Assembly: GCF_039539445.1 (NCBI RefSeq)
Contig: NZ_BAABDD010000001.1
Location: forward strand, 62,001 to 126,000
Direction: 5' to 3'
DNA: 64,000 nt
Source of the DNA: Salinactinospora qingdaonensis
GTDB taxonomy: Bacteria; Actinomycetota; Actinomycetes; Streptosporangiales; Streptosporangiaceae
The translations under genes were made by a program, and so were the position numbers. Numbering within the stretch: position 1 is the stretch's first letter; the number at the start of each line of letters is the position of its first letter. Positions 11,237-19,838 of the stretch are shown here, piece after piece. The notes beneath the pieces are model-generated. The model was given only the letters and a program-made list of their open reading frames with translations. It ran no database searches and was not told where the DNA came from.

Positions 11237-11500
11237 ATGCTCAAGACGTACCACGCGGGTGGCCTACAGCAGGTCACCGCGCGGCTAGTCAGCGAATTCA
11301 GCGCCGTTTCGCACAGCCGCGTCGAGAGATGTGTGTCCGACACGTGGAGATGTGCCGAGCACCTCGGGTTCGAGGCCACCCCTGGACTTGTTGAACGGGT
11401 CGCCAGAGAGCATTTGCAAGCTATGGTCAAGTCTGAGCCACCCTCGGGCCTCGGCTCGGCGCTGCACCCCCGTACGGCCGGCCACGACCGGCTCAGTTGA
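11237..11500 (+). CDS. Small conserved helical protein (three-helix-bundle type)
   Basis: 87-residue protein with three predicted helices: YHAGGLQQVTARLVSEF, SHSRVERCVSDTWRCAEHL and PGLVERVAREHLQAMV, ending in KSEPPSG. The pattern resembles the small three-helix-bundle dimerisation proteins found in many actinomycetes. That recognition is from memory of the family pattern. The ribosome binding site is weak (GAG close to the ATG). A GTGGTC...GACCAC inverted repeat lies 27 bp upstream and a perfect hairpin follows the gene. Confidence 0.6.
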   Translation: MLKTYHAGGLQQVTARLVSEFSAVSHSRVERCVSDTWRCAEHLGFEATPGLVERVAREHLQAMVKSEPPSGLGSALHPRTAGHDRLS

Positions 11501-11576
11501 TTCTCGCGGGCCTCACGCGCCACTCCAAGTGTCCGGCGCCTCTTTGGACACCACTTTGCCGTGTGCCCGCCCCGCC

Positions 11577-11610
11577 GGTTGGGCCCGGCTCGGTCGAGCC
11601 GGGCCCAACC
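11577..11610 (+). terminator. Perfect 16-bp-arm hairpin
   Basis: GGTTGGGCCCGGCTCG and its exact complement, separated by two bases, 77 bp after the 87-aa gene and 210 bp before the next gene. Best read as a strong intrinsic terminator without a T-tract. The rest of 11501-11820 shows no gene. Confidence 0.65.
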
Positions 11611-11820
11611 CATGCCAGTGAAGACCCGCGGGCCAGTAGTGGTGAGGTGGGTTGAGACTGCTCACTCACCGGCGCAGCCACAATTTCATGAGAATCCCGA
11701 ACCCAAGAGATGGGAAAGCTGGTCACCGCGGCGCCGGGCTTCCCCGCAGCGTCGGGACGCCTACCGAAAACACTGTCCGTCATCTCTTCGCTCACTGTTT
11801 CCGTGCCCTAGGCTCGAAAA

Positions 11821-13518
11821 GTGTCCTCACCGCCCCCTTCCCGCAAAACCCACTCTGTGCCTCCGCCTGACGACGTCTTCGCCGAAATGCTGCGAGTCGC
11901 GCGTACCCTCCTGGCGCTACGCGATCCACTCGACGCCGAGGTGGTCATCAGTGAACTGCTCGGCGCATGGTGGGCACAAAACATCCCCGGTCTCGATCTC
12001 GAACGGCTCCTGGGCGAGGAGCTCGTGTCCTATGCCACCGCCGACGGCAGCCCCGCCGCACTGGCGCTGCTAGCCGGCGTGGCCTCGCTCGGTCCCTCCC
12101 AACGGCAACGAATCCTCGCCAAGAAGGCGGTGCTGGGCATGGTCCGGCAGGGCACCCGCCGCCCGCAATGGGCAGGCCGCATCGGCGCGGTGCGCCCCGT
12201 AGCCGCCTACATGTCCGGCTCCCGATTCGGCGACGCCGACGACATCGTCTGTGTCTTCCGCTATGAGGAGGGCGAGGACGGCGACGACCCGAGTGAGCCC
12301 TCGGCGGGAACAGGAGCGAGTACGGCCAGCGAACACGCGGTGATCGCAGTCATCGACCACAACTCAGGGGGTGTACTCCGCGACGCCTGGGTGACGACCA
12401 AGGTCACCGAGCTGCTCGCCCGCTGCCGTAAGCAGGCCGAGGTCGACACCATGGCCACGTTCTCCGAACTGAGCCCCGAACGTGCGCGCTCGCTCCTCGA
12501 AAGCGCACTCCAGCGCTCCGAGGCGCACCTGGATTCCGCCGCCACAGCCGGGGGTGCGGGTGAGGTTACCGGCCGTAGCAGTAACGGCGCCGGCAGCGAG
12601 CCGCTACCCAAGCACCACGTGCTCGTGCGTGCCCGAGCCAGAGCGCTGGCCGACGAGCCCCGTTCTGGGCGTACGCCTGTGTGGCGGCGCGACCGGCGGT
12701 CATTCCTGGCCGCACGGTTTCTGTCGTCGGAGGCCGCCGCTGACCTGTCCGACAGCTACGCCGCCAGCCGCTGTGTCGACCACATCATCGACTACGGCTG
12801 CGACGTCGACTTCGGGCGCCCACTGCGGGTCAGCCCCCGCAAGGTCGAGACGTTCTTGCTCAGTTGGCTGCCGCGGCGGGTGGTGCTGCTGCCCGAAGAG
12901 CAAGAGGCGATGCCGCACGTGCTGGCAGCGTGGGTGCGCTGGGCGGGCCCCCGCGCCGGGCTCCCCGAAGAAGCGATGCTGGCCACGCTCGACGCCGTTT
13001 GGGAGTCAACCGCGGCGTTCATGACCTCCTACCGTGACCCCACCGCCTCGTTCGGGTTGCGCCGCGAGGTGATCCGCCGACTGCTGCCCGATGGCGACCT
13101 CTCCGCGCTGCCGCGCCGCATGTTCGCCTTCCCGCTGCTCGCCAGCGACCTTCTCTCCGACGATGTCGGAGAGTTCGACCCCACGACCTCCGCGGGCCGG
13201 CGCGCGCTGCTGAAACTCGACCACTTCGGCGAATACGACGTCGATCCCCAAAGCCGTGGCCGCCACTGCGCAGCCTCCACCGAGACACCGGCCGAGGAGC
13301 GCCGGGAGGCCTCCGCCCCCGACATCGACGACGCCCTTGACGCACACGAACGGCTCGCCGAACGGTTGTGGGACGGCAACCCGCCCAGCCTGTGGGCGGC
13401 GGCGCAACGGCTGCTCGACCGCGGGCACACCCGCCCGGCCGTTGTCGAGACACTACTGGACGTGCTGGAGGAAGCCGAAAACGACGACGTGTTGGCTAAG
13501 CGGCTGGACGAACTGTGA
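11821..13518 (+). CDS. Uncharacterised 565-residue actinobacterial protein
   Basis: No family was recognised. The protein is soluble, acidic and Ala/Arg/Leu-rich, with no signal peptide or membrane segment. Residues about 20-120 look like a helical domain (DDVFAEMLRVARTLLALRD). A charged Ser/Gly-rich loop occurs near 145-165 (EEGEDGDDPSEPSAGTG). The C-terminal third contains a second acidic helical block ending in LEEAENDDVLAKRLDEL. Codon use matches its neighbours, so it is a resident gene. Start GTG 11821 follows the only promoter-like AT-richer stretch; ATGs downstream would remove conserved-looking sequence. Transcribed convergently with the nucleotidyltransferase gene. Confidence 0.75.
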   Translation: MSSPPPSRKTHSVPPPDDVFAEMLRVARTLLALRDPLDAEVVISELLGAWWAQNIPGLDLERLLGEELVSYATADGSPAALALLAGVASLGPSQRQRILAKKAVLGMVRQGTRRPQWAGRIGAVRPVAAYMSGSRFGDADDIVCVFRYEEGEDGDDPSEPSAGTGASTASEHAVIAVIDHNSGGVLRDAWVTTKVTELLARCRKQAEVDTMATFSELSPERARSLLESALQRSEAHLDSAATAGGAGEVTGRSSNGAGSEPLPKHHVLVRARARALADEPRSGRTPVWRRDRRSFLAARFLSSEAAADLSDSYAASRCVDHIIDYGCDVDFGRPLRVSPRKVETFLLSWLPRRVVLLPEEQEAMPHVLAAWVRWAGPRAGLPEEAMLATLDAVWESTAAFMTSYRDPTASFGLRREVIRRLLPDGDLSALPRRMFAFPLLASDLLSDDVGEFDPTTSAGRRALLKLDHFGEYDVDPQSRGRHCAASTETPAEERREASAPDIDDALDAHERLAERLWDGNPPSLWAAAQRLLDRGHTRPAVVETLLDVLEEAENDDVLAKRLDEL

Positions 13519-13552
13519 CCCCGCCCGCGCCACGGTGGGTGGCGATGGCCCA

Positions 13553-13580
13553 CCTGCCGGCGGGACACCGGCCCGGCAGG
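13553..13580. terminator. Bidirectional hairpin between convergent genes
   Basis: CCTGCCGG / CCGGCAGG stem in the 66-bp gap between the 565-aa gene and the nucleotidyltransferase gene. A second weaker hairpin, GGTGGG / CCCACC, lies just before it. Confidence 0.55.
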
Positions 13581-13584
13581 CGTC

Positions 13585-14340
13585 TCAGTGGGTGAGCGCA
13601 GGGTGGGCGCTACCGGACTCTCGGAAGCTGCGCAGCAGCTCGGGAACTTGCTCACCGGCCTCTTTGACGTCCTTGACGGTGTCGACACCGCGCCAGAAGC
13701 CGTTGATGCGGTAGCCGAAGAGCCGTGACTGCGCGGCCAGCTCAGGGAAGGTGGTGGACTCGTGGTCACCCTTCTCCGGCAACAGCGGCGTGGCCTCGGC
13801 CTCGAACACGTAGACGCCGGCATTGATCCAAAACGGCAGTAGCGGGCTCTGCGTGAAACCCTCGATGCTGCCGTCTTCCGTGACCTCGACAATGCCCCAG
13901 TTCGTGCGGTATTGCGCCAGAGCCAACGTCACCAGCCCGCCGTGATCGCGGTGGAATTGGGTGAACTCGTCCAGGGGAAACCAGGTGAGGACATCGCCGT
14001 TGAGGGCGAAATAGGGGGCGCTCTGGTCGGTCAGGCCAGTGGCGGCGAACCGCAGTGCTCCGCCCCGGCCCAGGGGCTCCTCCTCCACCCTGAGGGTGAT
14101 CTCGGGCCCCTCCGTGCGCGCGGCGAGGTGCTGGCGCAACACGTCGGCCTTGTAACCGCACGAGACGACGACGTGCTCGACACCATGACTCGCGAGCCAT
14201 TCGAGCTGGTAATCGATGATGGGCCGATCGGCGATCTCCACCATTGCCTTCGGGCGGGTGTCGGTATAGGGGCGCAGGCGCGTAGCCTGCCCGCCCGCCA
14301 GAATGACAGCCTGGGTAATACGGGCTGTGGAAGGACTCAT
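13585..14340 (-). CDS. Nucleotidyltransferase (NDP-sugar pyrophosphorylase family)
   Basis: 251-residue GT-A-fold nucleotidyltransferase. The NTP-binding signature QAVILAGGQATRLRPYT is near residue 10, with PKAMVEIADRPII after it and the metal-binding Asp in NGDVL near 115. The size is that of a bare catalytic domain, without the C-terminal beta-helix of GlmU- or GlgC-type enzymes. It would couple a sugar 1-phosphate to an NTP. The sugar cannot be read from the sequence; the closest pattern is mannose-1-phosphate guanylyltransferase or glucose-1-phosphate thymidylyltransferase-like proteins. No sugar-pathway genes adjoin it. Confidence 0.85.
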   Translation of the reverse strand: MSPSTARITQAVILAGGQATRLRPYTDTRPKAMVEIADRPIIDYQLEWLASHGVEHVVVSCGYKADVLRQHLAARTEGPEITLRVEEEPLGRGGALRFAATGLTDQSAPYFALNGDVLTWFPLDEFTQFHRDHGGLVTLALAQYRTNWGIVEVTEDGSIEGFTQSPLLPFWINAGVYVFEAEATPLLPEKGDHESTTFPELAAQSRLFGYRINGFWRGVDTVKDVKEAGEQVPELLRSFRESGSAHPALTH

Positions 14341-14522
14341 GGGGCGGACACTAGCAGTGCGGTGTCCCGTATTGGGGGGTTCGATCGTGGGTTTCCATCG
14401 CCATTCACCCTGGCGTCTCCCCTAAGGGGACCGGGCACGCCAGGTCAGCCCACTTCGGACACAGCACATGTTGCATAACGGACCCTCCGGAGTCGCCACG
14501 GGGGCTGCGCAGGAACAGTCGG

Positions 14523-16946
14523 TCAGCGCTGGGTGAGCTCACCGTAGGCTTCACGAAGATCGGCACTGGTCAACAAGGTGAGGTCAGCGGCGGTGGCCGC
14601 CTCGCCCAGGTGGTCGTTGACACGCAGGTCACGGCAGGAACAGGCTTTCTCAAACAGGGAGCGGGCAAAGCGCCCGTTGCCCAGTTCGTCGATCCAGCCG
14701 GTCTGGCACACGTGGGCGAAGATCGTGTGAAGATCCGCGCGGGCCTGCTCGTCGAAGGTGTCGCCCGTGTGGGCGGCGACGCTCTCAGCGATCTCGGTCA
14801 ACTCGGTAGGCGTGTAGCTGGGGAAGGCCACCTGGACGTTGAAACGCGAGGACAGCCCGGAGTTGCTCGCCAGGAACCGCTCCATTTCGGCGGGGTAGCC
14901 GGCGAGAACGATGACCAGACGCGACCGGTCGTCCTCAGCGCGCTTGAGCAGGGTCTGGATGGCCTCGGCCCCGAAGGCGTCGCCGCCACTGTAGCCCGGG
15001 TTAGCCAGCGCATAGGCCTCGTCGATGAAGAGCACCCCACCCAGAGCGCGGTCGATGAGCTTGTTGGTCTTCACCGCGGTGGCACCCAAGTGCTCGCCGA
15101 CCAGGTCGGCCCGGCTGGCCTCGATGACGTCGGGCCGGTTGAGCAGCCCGAGCGCGGCGAAGACCCGCCCGAGTATGCGGGCCACGGTGGTCTTGCCCGT
15201 TCCCGGAGGTCCGACGAAAACGAAGTGGCGCATCGGCGGCTGGGTGCGCAGCCCTTGTCCCTGACGCAACTTGCCGACCTGGAGCTGGGCCGCGATGGAA
15301 CGCACCTGGCGTTTGACCGGGTCGAGGCCGATCATGGCGTCCAACTCCGCCAGGGTCTCAGAGACGTCGGGGATAGGGGTGAAACCGGGGAGGCGCTCCG
15401 TGAGCTGGTCGTAGGCCGTAGCGATGTCCACAGAGCGAACGGTGACCAACTCTTGAGGTTCGGGCTGGTGCGCGCCGTCGCCGCTGGTGACCACGCGAAC
15501 ATCGCGGGCTTGGCCCGCCTTTTCCACCAGGGAGCGCGCGAACCGGCCGTTCCCCAACTCGTCGACCACGTCGCGCTGCTCGGCCTGCTCGAAGCGGGTG
15601 CGCAGCGCCGGTGCCGCCCCCTCGTCGAGGATGTCGCCGCGCTGGGCGAACAGCGACTCGGCGATGTGCTGGAGCTCCTCGGGGGTGTAGCGGGGGAAGG
15701 TGATCCGCGTGGCGAACCGGGATGCCAGACCGGGGTTGGAGGTGAGGAAGCGCTCCATCTCGCGCTCGTAGCCGGCCAGGATGATGACAAGGTGGTCACG
15801 GTCGTCCTCGGCGCGCTTGAGCAGCGTCTGCACGGCCTCATTACCGAACCGGTCGGGTTGGCCGTCACCTTCATTGACCAGGGCATATGCCTCGTCAATG
15901 AAGAGAACGCCCCCCAGGGCACGGTCGACGAGCTCGTTGGTCTTGATCGCCGTGGCGCCGAGATACTCGCCGACGAGATCGGCGCGCTGCGCCTCGATGA
16001 CGGTGGGCGAGGACAGCAGGCCAAAAGAGTGGAAGATCGTCGCCAGCGTGCGCGCGACACTGGTCTTTCCGGTCCCGGGAGGGCCGGAGAAGACCAGGTG
16101 GCGCAGCGGCTTGTCCACGGTGTAGCCGGCGTCGGCGCGCAGCCGCGCCGCCTCGATAGAGGCCGCGATCGAGCGCACTTGCTGCTTGACCGGTTCCAAA
16201 CCGATCATGTTCTCCAACTCCGCCAGGGCCTCGTCGACCGGCACGGGGGCGGGTGCCGTCTCGGCGACGCTTGTGGCGGGAGCGGCGCCGCGCGAGGCGC
16301 TGTCGCGAGCGCGATGGCGCTGGTGGCTTGCGGCCGGAGGCGCGCCAGTGGAGGGCGCGGCGGCGTCGGCGACGCGCGTACGCACGTCGCGTTCCATCCG
16401 GTAGCCGGCGGCGAGCCGCCATAGCAGCGCCAGCCCTGCCGCCGCGGCGGTGGCGGCCACGCCAACGGCCGGCGGGACGGCGTCGGTGAGCATGCTCGTC
16501 AGTGACACGCCCATGCCCACGATGAGACCGACGAGCAGCGCGATCAGGGTGGTGTGCCACACCGGGAAGGCGCGGATGCGTGAGGCCGCCAAGGCCACCA
16601 GCGGTGGCAGCAACGCCAGGGCGAGCACGATCGAAGCGCCGGCCAGCGGCACCTGAAAGAGGGGGTAGGCGAGCACGATCCACCCCAGGCAAACGGCGGT
16701 CGTCGCCACCGCCTCCGTGGAACGCATGAGGGCCGCGAACACCGCTAGGGCCATGGCGGCGATGACCACCGCGGGCAGCACCGGCAGACTCAACACGAAG
16801 GCGAGCAGCGCCACAGCGGTCACCACGGCAAGACCGGCGAAGAGGCGCACGCGCGGCGGTCGGCGATAGTAGAGATCCCGCAGCCGCGCCACCAGTGACG
16901 CCGCCCCAGATTGCCGCCTCGACTGGGGTCGCTCACCGCGTGGCAT
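14523..16946 (-). CDS. Membrane-anchored tandem AAA+ ATPase (CbbX/CfxQ type)
   Basis: 807 residues. An N-terminal basic cytoplasmic segment (1-35) is followed by about five hydrophobic helices (35-182), an Ala/Pro-rich linker (185-238), then two CbbX-like AAA+ modules. Walker A motifs are at 288-295 (GPPGTGKTS) and 580-587 (GPPGTGKTT). Walker B in module 1 is VLFIDEAYAL (347-356) and is repeated in module 2. Both modules keep DLVGEYLG/DLVGEHLG pore-type loops and Arg-finger segments. CbbX-type ATPases remodel protein partners; EccA of type VII secretion belongs to the same clade, but no secretion genes are nearby. I chose ATG 16946, which has an AGGGGG ribosome binding site; an upstream start at 16979 adds 11 residues. 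Confidence 0.88.
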   Translation of the reverse strand: MPRGERPQSRRQSGAASLVARLRDLYYRRPPRVRLFAGLAVVTAVALLAFVLSLPVLPAVVIAAMALAVFAALMRSTEAVATTAVCLGWIVLAYPLFQVPLAGASIVLALALLPPLVALAASRIRAFPVWHTTLIALLVGLIVGMGVSLTSMLTDAVPPAVGVAATAAAAGLALLWRLAAGYRMERDVRTRVADAAAPSTGAPPAASHQRHRARDSASRGAAPATSVAETAPAPVPVDEALAELENMIGLEPVKQQVRSIAASIEAARLRADAGYTVDKPLRHLVFSGPPGTGKTSVARTLATIFHSFGLLSSPTVIEAQRADLVGEYLGATAIKTNELVDRALGGVLFIDEAYALVNEGDGQPDRFGNEAVQTLLKRAEDDRDHLVIILAGYEREMERFLTSNPGLASRFATRITFPRYTPEELQHIAESLFAQRGDILDEGAAPALRTRFEQAEQRDVVDELGNGRFARSLVEKAGQARDVRVVTSGDGAHQPEPQELVTVRSVDIATAYDQLTERLPGFTPIPDVSETLAELDAMIGLDPVKRQVRSIAAQLQVGKLRQGQGLRTQPPMRHFVFVGPPGTGKTTVARILGRVFAALGLLNRPDVIEASRADLVGEHLGATAVKTNKLIDRALGGVLFIDEAYALANPGYSGGDAFGAEAIQTLLKRAEDDRSRLVIVLAGYPAEMERFLASNSGLSSRFNVQVAFPSYTPTELTEIAESVAAHTGDTFDEQARADLHTIFAHVCQTGWIDELGNGRFARSLFEKACSCRDLRVNDHLGEAATAADLTLLTSADLREAYGELTQR

Positions 16947-17207
16947 GTCGTTGCCCCCTTCGCCGCGTGCCGCCCGCACGCCCGCCTAACCGTCGTCGTC
17001 CAGCGTGCCCGCTGCCGCTGCCCGAGCGTGCCGTTGTGCCACCTCCAGTGCGTGCCCATGCGCGCACGGCGCCTGCGGCCCCGTGCAACGGCCACCGGTC
17101 GCTGGCGGTTCCATACTGCCCGCGATCGGCCTGAGTCAGAAGAAGTTCACGCCCGGAAAGACTCGGCGTGTCGCAGCGAAACCGCGTCACGGTCACGCGA
17201 GGCGCCG

Positions 17208-17900
17208 TCAAAGGAGTGAGGTCTGGCGACCGGCTGCGGGCGGCGGTTTGCGCAGGTGCTTCCACTGCGGCAAGTCATCGAGGTAGGCCCAGCTCATCCG
17301 ATGGTGCGGGGTGGGGCCGAACTCGGCCAACGCGGCCCGATGGGCGGGCGTGGGGTAGCCGACTCCAGTGGCGAAGCCGTAAGCAGGGTACTCGGCGTCG
17401 AGTCCGACCATGTAGGCGTCACGGTGCACCTTCGCCAGGATTGAGGCCGCGGCGACCGACACGCACGACAGGTCGCCCTTGACCTGGGTGCGCACCCGCC
17501 AGGGCCGGCCGAGATAGTCGTGCTTGCCGTCGAGGATGACGGCGTCGGGGCCCGGGCGCAGGTGCGCCAGCGCCCGCGAGGCGGCCAGCCGCAGCGCGGC
17601 GGTCATGCCGACCTCGTCGATTTCCTCCGGTTCGGCCCGACCGAACGCGTGATCGCGTACCCAGTCGCGCAGGAGTTCGCTCATGGCCTCGCGGCGCGCC
17701 GGCGTGAGCTTCTTGGAATCGGTCAACCCGGGGGGCGGCTCCGTTCCGTCGGTGACAGTCGCACACACGACGACCGGACCGGCCCAGGCCCCGCGCCCCA
17801 CTTCGTCAACACCAGCGACGAGTGTGGCGCCGTCGGCGGCGAGTTCACGTTCCAGGGCGTAGCCGGGCGCGTCGGCGTCGGTTGTGGAGTGGGCTGACAC
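17208..17900 (-). CDS. rnhB: Ribonuclease HII
   Basis: 230-residue RNase HII, which cuts the RNA strand of RNA-DNA hybrids and single ribonucleotides in DNA. The catalytic pair Asp-Glu is in VAGVDEVGRGAWAGP (D32, E33). Further family motifs are DSKKLTPARRE, the third acidic residue in AVILDGKHD, and ILAKVHRDAYM. The GTG at 17900 fits the family length; ATG 17933 is an alternative, and both have poor Shine-Dalgarno sequences. The frame is open further upstream, but that sequence does not look like RNase HII. Confidence 0.93.
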   Translation of the reverse strand: MSAHSTTDADAPGYALERELAADGATLVAGVDEVGRGAWAGPVVVCATVTDGTEPPPGLTDSKKLTPARREAMSELLRDWVRDHAFGRAEPEEIDEVGMTAALRLAASRALAHLRPGPDAVILDGKHDYLGRPWRVRTQVKGDLSCVSVAAASILAKVHRDAYMVGLDAEYPAYGFATGVGYPTPAHRAALAEFGPTPHHRMSWAYLDDLPQWKHLRKPPPAAGRQTSLL

Positions 17901-18224
17901 GGGGCCAAGCGTAGCGGTAGGGGCCGCGGGCATCGAACCGGACGCCCGGGGCCGGAAGCCGCCCTGTGGGCGGGTCGCTGGCCGGAGAAGGCTTTCGCAC
18001 AATTCCTGAGCACAGCGGGTTTCTCCTCTATGCTGAAGGTCCTGGGCCGCTATTGAGGAGGAGACGGCCCAGTTTGTGCTGCCCGGGGGCACGGCGAGTC
18101 GCACGCTGTCGGCCTCCGGCATTCGCCCGCATCCAGCCCGTACGGAACCGTCTTGGGGGCCACCGGTATGTCCGCCGCCACTGAACCAACAGGTGGATCG
18201 CAATCCCGTGGAGAGGAATCGGGG
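17901..18224. other. Divergent intergenic region rnhB / membrane protein
   Basis: 324 bp between two divergently transcribed genes, expected to hold both promoters. A GAGGAGGAG purine run lies at 18055-18063 but no good start follows it. No repeat or operator was recognised. Confidence 0.35.
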
Positions 18225-18857
18225 ATGAGCGACGCCTCCGTGGCCAAGCTCATCGAGATCGCGCGCCGTCCCACCTTTGGTCAGCGGATCATCTCTTGGG
18301 CTTCGCGACCTCCCGGGCGGCTCTACCTTCCCGCTTGTGCGCTGGCCGCTGTGGTCCTGCTGTACGAGGACAGCATGCCCGGAGGACACCTGCCCAGCGC
18401 ACTGATCGGGCTGGGCGGCGGAGCGCTGCTGGCGGCGATGGGCGCGTTGCGGCTGGGGATCGCCCTGACGGTGGCGCGCCCGATGATCCGCTTCTACTGG
18501 CTGCGCTGGATCACCGCGCCACTCATCGCGGCCGTGGCGATCGCGCTATCGCTGAGCGACGTCGCTCTCAAAGCACGGGTGGAGGCCTCAACGAGTGACC
18601 TGGCCGGGGTTCGCGAGACCGTAAGCTCCTCCACCACGGTCCCGCTGAACGGCGCCTGGTTCGGGCTGTACCCGCTACGAGCCGCCGAAGCCGAGGAGGG
18701 GGTCACGCGCTTCACGGTCGAGGGGGCGGGACTGTTGCACACTTCAGGTCTGGCCTACAGCCGGGAACCGCTGGCCACCGAGATCTTCCTGCCCGGCCAT
18801 GGCAGCGTCGTCTACGAGCACATCAGCGGCCCCTGGTACTCCTGGACCGAGTACTGA
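18225..18857 (+). CDS. Uncharacterised membrane protein
   Basis: 210 residues, no family recognised. A cytoplasmic N-terminus of about 35 residues leads to hydrophobic helices near 37-52, 62-85 and 97-115 (ITAPLIAAVAIALSLS). The last hundred residues are polar and probably extracytoplasmic, ending in ISGPWYSWTEY. ATG 18225 has AGAGG eight bases upstream; an in-frame ATG lies further upstream (18153) without a clear ribosome binding site. The layout suggests a small envelope protein; no function can be given. Confidence 0.65.
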   Translation: MSDASVAKLIEIARRPTFGQRIISWASRPPGRLYLPACALAAVVLLYEDSMPGGHLPSALIGLGGGALLAAMGALRLGIALTVARPMIRFYWLRWITAPLIAAVAIALSLSDVALKARVEASTSDLAGVRETVSSSTTVPLNGAWFGLYPLRAAEAEEGVTRFTVEGAGLLHTSGLAYSREPLATEIFLPGHGSVVYEHISGPWYSWTEY

Positions 18858-19381
18858 AGCGCTGGTCTCCTTGGCTCGCCTCGGGCTCGGGGATGAGGTG
18901 AGGGCGGTGTCGCGCGTGGACAACGGCGCGTCGCCGCGCTTCCTCGGGACCGCTGACCGGGGTGGCTCCCAGCCCGCCGGGTGAGTGGTGGTGCACCGCC
19001 TGCCCAACGGCGGGTCCGCCTCTGGTGCGCGGAGCTTGCCTGCCCGGACGGCCATAGCTCGGCGGGCGCTCCGCGGCCGGACGCCGGGCTCGCCCCAACG
19101 AGGCCCCGCCCCCGCGTGTCCTCTTCCGTCTCTTCCGTTGACCGGTGGCTCTCCCTAGTATCGCGCGAGCGAGTCCGCTCAGGGGGGGCGCCACGGGGCC
19201 GTCTTGCGCGAGAGCCGGTCGGCTCGACCGGCCCGGTAATGGCGGATCGAGCCGGTGGTGTTCCACGAATCACTGTTTCCCGGAAGGGTTGTAGTGTGCC
19301 TTTCACTTTGTTCTTAACCTAGAGCGGGTACACATTTAAGAGCAGCGCGAAACGGCGTCAGGCCAACCATGGGGAGAGGCG
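18858..19381. other. Gene-poor interval with a small palindrome
   Basis: 524 bp with no supported gene. A GCCGGTCG-gct-CGACCGGC hairpin lies at 19214-19232. The stretch 19290-19350 is AT-richer and probably carries the promoter of the next small gene. Confidence 0.4.
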
Positions 19382-19573
19382 ATGACGGAATTCATGACAA
19401 CACTCCATCTGCGTATCCACGACGCGCTGGAGTCGTTGCGCCGGGCCCGCGCGCGAGGGGACGAGGATCTCGCGGTCACCCAAGCCGGCGAGATCGAGGA
19501 CCTCGTGGAGATCGCAGGACGGCATGGAGTGGATCTCTCCTGCGCCTACCGTGAGCTGGCCGATGCGGCCTGA
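19382..19573 (+). CDS. Small conserved hypothetical protein (63 aa)
   Basis: A 63-residue, mostly helical, charged protein. The core reads TTLHLRIHDALESLRRARARGDEDL and then EIEDLVEIAGRHGVDL. Small proteins with this two-helix pattern occur in actinomycetes without known function (recognition from pattern memory). The ATG at 19382 is preceded by GGAGAGG at short spacing; ATG 19394 is a possible alternative start. Confidence 0.7.
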   Translation: MTEFMTTLHLRIHDALESLRRARARGDEDLAVTQAGEIEDLVEIAGRHGVDLSCAYRELADAA

Positions 19574-19770
19574 GCGGCAGGCCGGGCACGTCCCGCCCGC
19601 CGGTCACCGCAACGCAGCGGGCCGGCCGCGGCCCCGCGGCCAGATCTTCCGCGAGAAAATTGGGGCCGTCACGCCGGGGAAGCAGTAGCTATTACCCCGA
19701 GAACAAAAAATATAACTGGAGAAAAATCCAAGTTTAGGTAATCGTGCATACAACGGTCTGCCAGCATCAG

Positions 19771-19815
19771 GAAAACAAAAACACCGCCGTCCCGCGTTTT
19801 CGTGGGGCGGCGGTG
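19771..19815 (-). terminator. Intrinsic terminator of the SPFH operon
   Basis: Read on the minus strand: stem CACCGCCGCCCC / GGGACGGCGGTG followed by TTTTTGTTTT. It starts 24 bp past the stop of the second SPFH gene. It is the clearest textbook rho-independent terminator in the window and is followed by an unusually AT-rich patch (19680-19780). Confidence 0.85.
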
Positions 19816-19838
19816 GTGTATGGCGGTGCAAGGCCCAG

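Noticed and set aside
14610..16424. 604-codon plus-strand frame opposite the tandem AAA+ gene
   Set aside because: Complement of the AAA+ Walker-motif region; composition is typical of antisense frames.
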